Notes under the pieces: model-generated | Told to the model about the DNA's origin: nothing | Seen by the model: the letters and a program-made list of their open reading frames with translations, nothing else | The model's database searches: none | In this document: positions 55,740 through 64,000 of the stretch, piece by piece | Position numbering within the stretch: position 1 is the stretch's first letter | Layout of the letters: each line of letters starts with the position of its first letter | Position numbers and translations under genes: made by a program | Origin: Mycobacterium lepromatosis | Lineage (GTDB): Bacteria > Actinomycetota > Actinomycetes > Mycobacteriales > Mycobacteriaceae | Assembly (NCBI RefSeq): GCF_000975265.2 | Contig: NZ_CP083405.1 | Coordinates: 1,736,001-1,800,000 of the forward strand | Length of the DNA: 64,000 bases | Direction: 5' to 3'

Positions 55740-56930
55740 CGGTTCATGTCATTTCGGTCGGGGTGACTGTCTGATGGTAGCGCTGTTCGTATGCGACTGG
55801 TGGTCGGTATTGGGATTGATGAGGTGGAGTCTGATCGTGTTGTGCCAGTGCACTCAGGAGGCGGTGTCCCGTTCTAGTTCGACGCGACCGGTGAAGGTTG
55901 GACGCTAGTCGATTAACTCAGATTTGTACCGTCCTACAGCCCGAACCCCACAACCGATGCACAAAAAGTCGCGGTCACTGCTGATGGACCCGACGATACC
56001 GGCCTCGTGCAGCGCCTCGGTGAACGCTGATCGACGTATACCGACTTCCCGCTTTCCCCTTGTGTCTACGTGGTGAATCAAACCCGTTATAGGGACACGG
56101 AGCTATGTGCAATAGCGGGTGAGCAGTGCCTGATCAAGCACCGATGTGACCAAGCACCGCGATCTTGCTGGTCATCACCGGCCGGCCCAGGATGCTGGGG
56201 GAGAACACGTCCACACAAAACGCGGTATAGTAAACCCTTTGCAGCGTCCACACATACGTGCAATCCGCTACCCATCACTCATCCGGGTGGGTCGGCGTTG
56301 ACCAGCCATGATCGAGCAGGTCGGGATGCTGCTGCGGCGAAGGCTTGTCGTGCTCAATCGTGCGAGTGTTGCACTTAAATTACTGTGCCCTACGTCGTCA
56401 ATACCGGCGATGCACATCAGCTGTGCCGCCTTGTCTGGACCCCAACTGTGACCTGTGTGTTTAGCAGCACACCAAAGCCTGTGCACACCGTCAGATCAGT
56501 AGGTTAGCCCATCTGCAGATCAAACAGGGTTTTGCCGTCATACGTGTCGGTAAAATCGGTTGCCCGCACAAAATCTGCCGCCTGACGGTGTCGTAGGTAG
56601 ACGGAGTGAACTGCACGTCAGCCTGTTCAGACAGCACACGACAGATCGGATCGACCCAAATTCTTCGCGGTGGATATTGATGTACTCCACGATCACTGCA
56701 GTCAGCGATCGACTTCCACCGCGGCGAAAAACGCGCTCACTATTCGCACAATCTCGTTGACAAGCTTCAATTCTTGCACTTGACATTCACGCTCGGCCTA
56801 ATCGCTCCTCTGGCTACCACCGTATCCCGCCCCGACTTCTCCCGCCATCCTTCTTGCCCTTATTGCCGCTCCCGCAACTCCTGCGAGTACGCCCACTGTG
56901 ATACCATCCATACCACATCCTCTCCGTGTA
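55740..56930 (-). mobile_element. IS3-family insertion sequence remnant
   Basis: Minus-strand transposase debris in IS3 order. OrfA end: ELKLVNEIVRIVSAFFAAVEVDR near 56770-56700. OrfB start: VIVEYINIHREEFGS near 56700. OrfB middle: VHRLWCAAKHTGH near 56490 and LHVCVDAAKGLLYRV near 56260. Integrase core end: SRYTS, FTEALHEAGIVGSIS, GRYKSELID near 56050-55930 and SQYRPPVAYE near 55820. DDE residues cannot all be placed, and stops and frameshifts occur throughout. Ends and inverted repeats were not found. Confidence 0.7.
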
Positions 56931-56999
56931 CAGAAAGCCTCCAGCGAACCCAAGACAATGCAAGAATTCACCCAGTACGCATTACAGGAAATCGTGCGT

Positions 57000-58790
57000 C
57001 AGGTGGTTAACTTCGAAAAGGTGGAGCCGACCGTAGGACCAGATACCGCAGGGTGTCTGCATGTATTTCTCAGTACGTCAAGAATTTTAATGCACACCGT
57101 TGTTGAGGGAACCACCAATGCTCCCTGAAGATGTCGAGGATTCTATTGCGTAGCCGTGAAGTGGGGCAGCTCGGGCAGAGTAGATCTGTGTGTAGTAACT
57201 CCTCTTTACCTGGTTGGCGCTGAGTCGACACAAAAGTCAATTATTAATGTATAGCTCATCTAAAATAGAATAGAGCAAACAATGAGGACAAAAGCCTTTG
57301 TTGTGTTTGAGGTATTGCTAACAACGCAGGTCATTGCTGGAGGCGGCTTGCTTACGGACACGAGAAAGTTCGGATTTGTTGTTGTGCAGGAATAGTTTTT
57401 TCACCGTGCACAGAAGCCAACCATAATGATTGCACCCGCCACATGCAGCGCCGGGTTGCCGAGGAATTTTTGGAGCCGGTCATGGACAGTACAATGGCGC
57501 AAGACCGTCAAGTTGTGCATGAAAGAGAACGATATTCTGATGGTGACGATATTCTATGCCAGATAATTTGGCCGCCAATTTTTACGCTTATGCTAGGTTA
57601 GCGCAAGCGATGAGTAAAGTAAGGAAAATCCCATGACGAAGGAGGATCCGAAAGTGCACGCGATGCAGACAGGGATAGATGCACAGAGGCGTTCCGGAGA
57701 TGCGAATCGCGCAGAAGCCATGACGTGACCAGCCAGAGCAGCAAGCCCGCTGGCCGCAACTATGAGAGGTGGCTTTGATACATGCGTTGGTGGGGTTGGT
57801 CGCTTGGTCACACCTGTCCCTGAATAATTGCATGTGCGCTACAGACCGAATACTGTTGATTACCAGCGGTATTCAGTGTCCTAGGTAAAACTTCCCAGCA
57901 AATTGACAGATTTTCCAATGCACTTGTGCTCGTTGGGGGTCTGTGCTATATAATATTGAGGGAAAATCGCTTAATTTCGCTGCGGCACAGCGTAATCATC
58001 TGCGATACGCGTTCTCTCGGTCTATACTTCGCAGGTTACCAGCAGGTACTTGTTCCGGTAGCTCTCAATATCAAGAAATCAGCATAGTGTAGTTGAATAT
58101 CGGGTATATATCCTAAGATACATTTCTTTGTTCCCAATAGATATTTTCGCGCTCTGGACTATCGGGGCATTTCACCTGGAGGCTCGGAAGTGGTCATGGG
58201 GCTAGAAAGTTGATATAAAGTCAATCAGATTGGTTGCGCAAGAACTCGAAAAACTGAAGATTCGCTCTATTCAGGAGCGGATGGGATTCATGTTGTCCAC
58301 AATCAAAGTGGAAATTGTGCGTTGGTCTATGCTTTTTGTGCTGATGAACAGGCTCTAGACTTAGATATTTGGGTCAATATTTTGCGCATATATTTGATTT
58401 TTTCTCAAAATTTTTTGCGATTGTTCGACTCGATTGTCGCAGTTTTATATTTTTGAGTGCTGTTATCAGTTGACTACCTTGCGTGACAACAATACCCACT
58501 AGAGGAACAAAATTTCGATAGATATTGCGCCGATCTTGTCTTAGCGAGATTCGTGTATTCAACAGGTAGAACGTTAACGCAGCGGCGAGGTCATAGCACG
58601 CCACTACGAATAGGGGACTCCAGCTGACGAACGCCGGAACGTTGGCAAATCGGATGTGATAGGCGGCGGTATAGCCAACGGCGATAGCATCACGTTTACG
58701 CTGGCAATGATCCCCGACGGAAGGTGACGAGTGGCGGATGTTATGCTGTTACTTTCCTCCTGGGTTAGTTAGTGCATTATCTCAATCTTT
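57000..58790. other. AT-rich stretch without a confirmed gene
   Basis: About 1.8 kb, visibly richer in A+T than the rest of the window, especially 57220-57300 and 58330-58460. A minus-strand piece at 57593-57811 (SKPPLIVAASGLAALAGHV, then a hydrophobic end) and another at 58560-58720 (YTAAYHIRFANVPAFVSW, then FVVACYDLAAALTFYLLNTR) look like membrane-protein debris. Assignment to a family such as DUF2637 is only a guess. No tRNA or integrase gene seen. Confidence 0.4.
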
Positions 58791-58979
58791 TTGCTAAGGG
58801 TCGTGGTTGCACAATCCCAGACTGCGATTGTTCTCGGCAGTGATGCGAGTACAGACGTCCAGGATTGGGCGACCACGCGCCACACCGACATCGACCAGCT
58901 GACCTTGGCTTGCAGATTTCACCGTTCCGAGAAACTGCTACGCGACGACGCTACAGATGACCAGGATACGGCGCATGAC

Positions 58980-60062
58980 CTATCCTGGCGGTTGTTTCGA
59001 TTTGTCGGCCGCTGACCCGACCGCGTCGCGCAGTGAGGCGAACCCACCGTCATGAAGCCGGCGTGCGATGCCGTCGTGAATGTGTTTGGGCCACAAGCCC
59101 CCGCCGTAAACGAATCCGGTATAGCCCTGGAGCAGCGAGGCGCCCGCTGTAATGCGATCCCATGCGTCGTCGGCGGTCTCGATGCCTCCCACGCTGATGA
59201 GCACCAGACGGTCACCGACCCGTCCGTAGAGCCGGCGCAACACCTCGATAGCGCGGTGTGCCACCGGCGGCCCCGAGATGCCACCTGCCCCTAGCGCATC
59301 GATTCCCGGTGTCACCAAGCAGTCACGTGACACCGTAGTATTGGTTGCCACGATGCCTGCTAGTCTCAGTTCGACGGCCAGGTCTGTGATGTCATCGATG
59401 TCGGAATCGGAGACATCGGGTGCAATCTTGACCAGCACTGGTACTGAGGCCTCAGCCAGGACGGCTGACAGGATGGGGCGCAGCGACTCGACTGCTTGTA
59501 GATCGCGGAGCCCCGGCGTATTCGGGGAGCTGATATTGACAACCAGATACGAGGCCAGCGGGCCGACCAGCCGGGCGCTGGTCCGGTAGTCATCGACAGT
59601 CTGGGCGGCCGGCGTTGTCTTGGTCTTGCCGATGCTCACCCCGATAGGTACTTCGGGGCGGTGGTGGGCGAGCTGAATGGCCAGCGCTCCAGCGCCGTGA
59701 TTGTTGAATCCCATCCTGTTCAGCAGAGCCCGGTCGGCGGGCAGTCGGAACATGCGCGGAGCCGGGTTGCCTGGCTGTGGATACGCGGTGACAGTTCCGA
59801 CTTCAGCATAACCGAAACCTAATGCACCCCAGGTAAGCAGCCCCATCCCGTCCTTGTCGAAGCCTGCAGCCAGCCCCAGCGGTCCTGGGAAGTGCACCCC
59901 AAAAACCGTGCTGGCCAGCACCGGATCCGTCGGTCCCAGTACCCGGCGCAACAACTGGCGCAGCACAGCAATGGAGGTTACGCCGCGCAGCACGGCAAAA
60001 ACGAGTGTGTGTATTCGCTCGGGTGGGATCAGGAACAGCAGCCGGCGTACGACCCGGTCCAT
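58980..60062 (-). CDS. pyrD: Dihydroorotate dehydrogenase (quinone), class 2
   Basis: Membrane-associated FMN enzyme of pyrimidine synthesis. 360 residues from ATG 60062. The N-terminal amphipathic helix ([24 protein letters not shown]) for membrane and quinone binding marks class 2. [10 protein letters not shown] near residue 60, [22 protein letters not shown] with the catalytic Ser, [14 protein letters not shown] and [12 protein letters not shown] follow. The frame is open upstream to 60086. It is separated from its usual neighbour, the PEBP gene, by the 4.5-kb island. Intact. Confidence 0.94.
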   Translation of the reverse strand: MDRVVRRLLFLIPPERIHTLVFAVLRGVTSIAVLRQLLRRVLGPTDPVLASTVFGVHFPGPLGLAAGFDKDGMGLLTWGALGFGYAEVGTVTAYPQPGNPAPRMFRLPADRALLNRMGFNNHGAGALAIQLAHHRPEVPIGVSIGKTKTTPAAQTVDDYRTSARLVGPLASYLVVNISSPNTPGLRDLQAVESLRPILSAVLAEASVPVLVKIAPDVSDSDIDDITDLAVELRLAGIVATNTTVSRDCLVTPGIDALGAGGISGPPVAHRAIEVLRRLYGRVGDRLVLISVGGIETADDAWDRITAGASLLQGYTGFVYGGGLWPKHIHDGIARRLHDGGFASLRDAVGSAADKSKQPPG

Positions 60063-60334
60063 CACAGTTCCGGCTGGCCGGGTCACCGGTTGGATCCTGT
60101 GTTTTCCAGATGAGAATTATTGCGGCGCAATAACATCCTCCTACTGCTGTCGGTGTAGATCCGCACCTTGGTCAGCTCCCAACCGTGATATTCAGCGTCA
60201 ATGGGCGGCCAGGTAGATGCGCTAAGCTGTGGCCACTTCTGGAGGTAGGCGCAACGGCACCCATTCGTACTCGTTAGACATCTCAGCATCTCAACCGGCA
60301 GATAGCCGGCTCCACGGTGGTGCCGATCGGTTGC

Positions 60335-61384
60335 TCAATGTGTACCTGCCGCGTGCTCGATGATCTGCACTCCCGCGCCTGACTCCGATACCACGTACAA
60401 GGTGTCTGACGCTTCGTCAAAAGCCAGCGAGTTGGGTTGCTGCACGGTTGGGTAACGTACCTTTTCGACGGGGATTCCGGTGTTCAGATCGTAACCAATA
60501 ACGATGTTAGAGGCGGTTTGGGATACCCAGGCCAACTTGCGGGATCCGGCTAGCCCGTACGGGGCGTGGCGCACGGGATAAGTCTGACGCAATATTAGTG
60601 GGTCTACACTGTAGACTAACAGCTGGCCACTGCGGGTGTCGGCGACTAAGATCCGGCCCAGTGGATCAGCGGCCAGCGTGGTTGCGCCTTCGCCGGCTCG
60701 CAGCGCTTGCTGGACATGACCGTCGGCGCCGATCGTAGTTACCGACGTCTGTTTACCATCTAACACTACTGTGTTATTTCCTTGCGTTACAAGGGAATCG
60801 ATACGCGCAAAGATCTTTTTTCGGTTGCTAGCGGTAGCGGTGTCGGTGCCAGGTGCCGTCGCGGCAAGGGTGTAGACAGCGCCGTCGTCGCTGCCCAGCA
60901 CCAACTTGGCGTCCGCTCGGCGTGCGATTGCGGTGAATTTGGCGCGCCCAGCGACGGTGACGTTCACCTGTGAGGTGTGACCGCCTACGAGATCGACCAC
61001 GAAGTAGCCACCGTGCGTGGCAAGATAGGCGGTGCCATGGTCGTCGCTGGTCAACGCGGTTGCAGGCCCCGGTAGAACGATCACGCGTGGCCGAGTGTGC
61101 GTGTCATCGAACACAGTAATGTTGGCGGGCGCAGTGGGATCGGTGCCTGGGCACAGGACCGCCAACCGGCGAATGCCGCTGTCGAATACCGCACCTTGCG
61201 GGTGGCCACCCAGTGGTCGCACTGCACCCACCGGCTTCTGTGACACCGGTGGTGAACCGGCTGGCTGCGCGGGTTCGATGGTGGGTGGAGAGCTATCAAG
61301 CGGATTCGACGAACAGCCGGTCATGAGTGCTAGCAACACGCCAGCTAAACAGCGTTGAAATGTTCGTTTACCTGGCGACAGCAA
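60335..61384 (-). CDS. lppL: Lipoprotein LppL, beta-propeller-like
   Basis: 349 residues. Signal peptide with lipobox LLALMTGC near residue 22, so the mature protein is lipid-anchored outside the cytoplasmic membrane. A Pro-rich segment is followed by repeated short beta motifs (HGTAYLATHGGYFVVDL, KLVLGSDDGAVYTLA, ILVADTRSGQLLVY) typical of a YVTN/SMP-30-like propeller. Ortholog of Rv2138; function unknown. Divergent from Rv2137c. Intact, even though it is non-essential in related species. Confidence 0.88.
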   Translation of the reverse strand: MLSPGKRTFQRCLAGVLLALMTGCSSNPLDSSPPTIEPAQPAGSPPVSQKPVGAVRPLGGHPQGAVFDSGIRRLAVLCPGTDPTAPANITVFDDTHTRPRVIVLPGPATALTSDDHGTAYLATHGGYFVVDLVGGHTSQVNVTVAGRAKFTAIARRADAKLVLGSDDGAVYTLAATAPGTDTATASNRKKIFARIDSLVTQGNNTVVLDGKQTSVTTIGADGHVQQALRAGEGATTLAADPLGRILVADTRSGQLLVYSVDPLILRQTYPVRHAPYGLAGSRKLAWVSQTASNIVIGYDLNTGIPVEKVRYPTVQQPNSLAFDEASDTLYVVSESGAGVQIIEHAAGTH

Positions 61385-61493
61385 CGGTTAACCCTAGAAT
61401 ATGGTACATCAAACTCGAATTCTGGGGAACAATTGTTGCATCCAATCTGCCATCTTGCAACATGTACTGGTTCTGGAGAGGTATCATGACAGC

Positions 61494-61796
61494 ATGACTG
61501 TAACCGTTGACCGGAATATGGTAAAAAACGAGTTTACTGTCGAGGAAATTTCGACGGGAATTTTCGCCAGCGGGTACGGACAAGTCGGTGATGGACGCAG
61601 TTTTTCATTCCACATTGAGCACCGGTCGTTAGTTGTCGAAATTTACCGGATACGATGGGCCGGGTCTGTTTCGCAGGCCGAAGAAGTAGTCGCGAGAGCG
61701 ATTCGCGAGCTGGTCGACATCGACCTCACCGACGAACGCAGCCTGGCTGCGGCGGTACGGGATTCGGTCGCACGCGCGTTACCGGTGTCACGTTAG
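61494..61796 (+). CDS. Conserved hypothetical protein (Rv2137c ortholog)
   Basis: 100 residues from ATG 61494; the frame is open upstream to 61401 and a longer form is possible. Readable core: [19 protein letters not shown], then [14 protein letters not shown] and [19 protein letters not shown] recognise no domain. It lies 40 bases before uppP and faces away from lppL. Conservation of frame in a decaying genome argues that it is used. Confidence 0.75.
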   Translation: MTVTVDRNMVKNEFTVEEISTGIFASGYGQVGDGRSFSFHIEHRSLVVEIYRIRWAGSVSQAEEVVARAIRELVDIDLTDERSLAAAVRDSVARALPVSR

Positions 61797-61836
61797 TCGC
61801 ATTCGGTACCGGCTGCTAGCAGGTACGGTCGTCGTC

Positions 61837-62685
61837 GTGACTGCGGTTTCGGCGATGTCATGGTGGCAAGTCATAGGTTTGGCCGTAGTGCAAGGTCTCA
61901 CGGAGTTCTTGCCGGTTTCATCCTCGGGTCACCTGGCAATCGTGTCGCGCATCTTGTTCACCGGCGATGCCGGCGCATCATTCACCGCGGTCAGCCAACT
62001 GGGCACCGAGGCCGCGGTACTGGTGTACTTCAGACGCGATATCGCACGCATTCTCACTGACTGGTGTAGAGGCCTGACCGTCACGTCGTATCGCACCCCG
62101 GACTATTGGTTGGGCTGGTACATGCTAATCGGGACTATCCCGATCGGCATCCTGGGCCTGGTGTTCAAAGACGAGATCCGCTCGGGAGTTCGTTCTCTGT
62201 GGGTCGTGGCGACCGCGTTGGTGGCGTTTTCGGGAGTGATCGCCTTCGCTGAGTATGTCGGGCGTCGGAATCGTTGTATCGAACAGCTGAACTGGCGTGA
62301 TGCTCTGGTGGTAGGATTTGCCCAAACGCTTGCGTTGATTCCTGGTGTATCGCGATCCGGCTCGACTATCAGCGCCGGGCTGTTTCTCGGACTAGATCGT
62401 GAATTGGCCGCCCGATTCGGCTTTCTGCTGGCCATACCCGCTGTGTTCGCGTCCGGGTTGTTCTCGATACCGGACGCCTTCCATCCTGTCACTGAGGGGA
62501 TGAGTGCCACCGGTGCGCAGCTGCTGGTGGCCACCGTGATCGCGTTAGTCGTCGGTTTAGCTGCGGTGTCCTGGTTTCTGCGGTTTCTGGTGCAGCACAA
62601 CCTGTACTGGTTCGTCAGCTACCGGATAGTCGTCGGCGTGGGTGTGCTCATCCTGCTGGCGATCAAGACAGTAGCTGCGACATGA
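61837..62685 (+). CDS. uppP: Undecaprenyl-diphosphate phosphatase UppP (BacA)
   Basis: Integral membrane phosphatase recycling the lipid carrier for peptidoglycan and arabinogalactan synthesis. 282 residues from GTG 61837, or 276 from ATG 61855, which is the M. tuberculosis start. Motifs: [20 protein letters not shown] near residue 25 and [18 protein letters not shown] near residue 175, both forming the active site. About eight helices. The stop overlaps the phosphoglycerate mutase-like gene by 4 bases. Intact. Confidence 0.94.
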   Translation: MTAVSAMSWWQVIGLAVVQGLTEFLPVSSSGHLAIVSRILFTGDAGASFTAVSQLGTEAAVLVYFRRDIARILTDWCRGLTVTSYRTPDYWLGWYMLIGTIPIGILGLVFKDEIRSGVRSLWVVATALVAFSGVIAFAEYVGRRNRCIEQLNWRDALVVGFAQTLALIPGVSRSGSTISAGLFLGLDRELAARFGFLLAIPAVFASGLFSIPDAFHPVTEGMSATGAQLLVATVIALVVGLAAVSWFLRFLVQHNLYWFVSYRIVVGVGVLILLAIKTVAAT

Positions 62686-63434
62686 CGGTCATCCTGTTAC
62701 GGCACGGACGGTCCACGTCGAATACCGCAGGCGTTTTGGCTGGTAGGTCCGACGGTGTCGACCTCGATGACAGGGGTCGCGAGCAAGCCGTCGGTCTGAT
62801 AGGCCGGATCGCTGAGTTGCCGATCCGGGCGGTGGTATGCTCGCCACTATTGCGGTGCCGGCGTACCATCAAACCGCTCGCCGAAACGCTGTGCCTTGAG
62901 CCGTTCATCGATGACCGGCTGTCCGAAGTGGACTACGGGGAATGGACAGGCCGCAGCATTGGTGACTTGGCGAAAGAGCCGTTATGGCAGGTAGTGCAGG
63001 CACATCCCAGCGCCGCGGTGTTTCCCGGCGGTGAGGGTTTGGCGCAGGTGCAAGTGCGCGCGGTGGCCGCGCTCCGTGAATACGACCGGCAACTCGCTTC
63101 AGAACACGGTGAGGATACCCTATGGGTCGCCTGTACTCACGGTGACGTCATTAAGGCGGTGATTGCCGATGCGTTCGGCATGCATCTGGACAGCTTTCAG
63201 CGCGTCATCGCCGACCCGGGATCAGTGAGTGTGATCCGCTACACTCAGCTGCGGCCGTTCGTGCTGCACGTTAACCACACTGGTGAGCAGTTGTCGTCGA
63301 CATTGCAGGCCGTGATGAAGCCTTCAGGTGAATCCGACGGTGATTCTTATGGCGAGCGCTCAGGAGAGATGCGGAACGAACCGGGTGCTGCGCTGCCGTC
63401 TGGTGATGCGGTGGTCGGCGGCTCTGTCGATTAA
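62682..63434 (+). CDS. Histidine phosphatase (phosphoglycerate mutase-like, Rv2135c ortholog)
   Basis: 250 residues. The N-terminal [17 protein letters not shown] carries the catalytic [13 protein letters not shown], the acid Glu in [10 protein letters not shown], and [10 protein letters not shown] with the second catalytic His follow. Phosphatase activity against an unknown phosphorylated substrate is expected. The C-terminal 30 residues ([12 protein letters not shown] region) are hydrophilic and longer than in M. tuberculosis. ATG 62682 overlaps the uppP stop. Intact. Confidence 0.9.
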   Translation: MTVILLRHGRSTSNTAGVLAGRSDGVDLDDRGREQAVGLIGRIAELPIRAVVCSPLLRCRRTIKPLAETLCLEPFIDDRLSEVDYGEWTGRSIGDLAKEPLWQVVQAHPSAAVFPGGEGLAQVQVRAVAALREYDRQLASEHGEDTLWVACTHGDVIKAVIADAFGMHLDSFQRVIADPGSVSVIRYTQLRPFVLHVNHTGEQLSSTLQAVMKPSGESDGDSYGERSGEMRNEPGAALPSGDAVVGGSVD

Positions 63435-63528
63435 TTCTGCGGCTTTGTCAATATAATTCTTTCGGATCCGTTTCGCTCCCGCGTCCGGGTCACACCTTGG
63501 GCCCAACTGCCGGTATTTTAGAGATGCA

Positions 63529-64000
63529 ATGGCCCGCGCAATTCACGTCTTCCGCACACCCGACCGCTTCGTGGCCGGGACTGTTGGCCAGCCCGGGAAT
63601 CGCACCTTCTACATCCAAGCGGTGCACGATTCTCGGGTGGTGTCAGTGGTTTTGGAAAAGCAGCAGGTTGCGGTGCTGGCAGAACGCATCGGTGCGTTGC
63701 TGCTCGAGGTTCATCGCAGGTTCGGCACCCCGGTGCCCCCGGAGCCCGCTGAGATCAATGATCTTAACCCACTGATCATGCCGGTGGACGCCGAGTTCCG
63801 AGTCGGCACAATGGGCCTAGGCTGGGATTCGGAAGCGCAGACCGTGGTGGTGGAGTTGCTGGCCGTTACTGACGCCGAGTTCGACGCCTCCGTGGTGCTC
63901 GACGACACCGACGAGGGTCCCGACGCGGTGCGGGTGTTCCTGACGCCGGAGTCGGCACGACAGTTCGCCACTCGCTCCAACCGTGTCATCTCGGCGGGCC
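63529..64000 (+). CDS. DUF3090 family protein (Rv2134c ortholog), 3'-truncated by window edge
   Basis: The first 157 codons run without interruption to the window end. ATG 63529 begins MARAIHVFRTPDRFVAGTVG, with RTFYIQAVHD, LLEVHRRFGTPVPP and FRVGTMGLGWD following, as in actinobacterial DUF3090 proteins (about 195 residues). Function unknown; the family is often next to Rv2135c-type phosphatases and mshC. It sits 94 bases after the phosphatase. Intact as far as seen. Confidence 0.85.
   Translation, partial: MARAIHVFRTPDRFVAGTVGQPGNRTFYIQAVHDSRVVSVVLEKQQVAVLAERIGALLLEVHRRFGTPVPPEPAEINDLNPLIMPVDAEFRVGTMGLGWDSEAQTVVVELLAVTDAEFDASVVLDDTDEGPDAVRVFLTPESARQFATRSNRVISAG

Overview
The window is a stretch of chromosome from a leprosy-type mycobacterium. 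Every intact protein reads as a close Mycobacterium tuberculosis ortholog, with long collinear runs of M. tuberculosis gene order. About a third to a half of the DNA is taken up by decayed genes that keep recognisable domains but are broken by many frameshifts and stops. Only Mycobacterium leprae and M. lepromatosis are known to look like this. The order of the blocks, and a 0.73-kb repeat in which I do not recognise RLEP, lean towards M. lepromatosis or a rearranged relative rather than M. leprae TN. That is inference from memory and needs an alignment. All assignments come from reading motifs; no database search was run.

Block A (1-16.4 kb) matches M. tuberculosis Rv2846c-Rv2793c. It holds efpA (cut by the window edge), the Rv2844/Rv2843 pair, the transcription/translation operon rimP(pseudo)-nusA-ylxR-infB-rbfA-nrnA(pseudo), and an archaeal/eukaryal-type proS on the opposite strand. 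A graveyard follows (echA16, DUF1802, CocE-type hydrolase pseudogenes), and then a metallophosphoesterase, pptT and truB. proS is missing from its usual place next to efpA and sits instead after the nrnA remnant.

Block B (17.0-50.4 kb) matches Rv1598c-Rv1627c and is bracketed by two direct copies of the repeat. It starts with remnants (pepN tail, alcohol dehydrogenase, deazaflavin nitroreductase). Next come hisD-C-B-H-A, impA(pseudo), hisF-I, a dead Ser/Thr kinase, chaA, bcpB(pseudo), trpE, the Trp-associated membrane protein gene, trpC-B-A, lgt, two small membrane protein genes, pykA and tesB. A long dead zone follows: an Rv1619-like gene, an SDR gene, cydC, cydD, cydB, cydA and an adenylate cyclase gene. 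tRNA-Leu(CAA), pdtaR and a dead thiolase close the block. With no separate trpF in the cluster, the HisA/PriA enzyme probably serves both histidine and tryptophan synthesis.

Block C (51.1-64.0 kb) matches Rv2143-Rv2134c. It holds a phosphoribosyltransferase remnant, a PadR remnant, tRNA-Leu(GAG), an M20 peptidase and a PEBP-family protein. A 4.5-kb island of dead REP13E12 and IS3-type sequence plus AT-rich DNA comes next. The block ends with pyrD and lppL on the minus strand and Rv2137c, uppP, Rv2135c and Rv2134c (cut by the window edge) on the plus strand.

The functional picture is a parasite that keeps amino-acid synthesis, translation, cell-envelope lipid carrier recycling and glycolysis. 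It has lost cytochrome bd, its assembly transporter, and several signalling and catabolic genes. The strongest second-look items are the displaced proS with an empty native slot, the repeat pair at both synteny junctions, the broken rimP inside an essential operon, a perfect 15-bp hairpin at the trpE end, and the mobile-element island beside pyrD.
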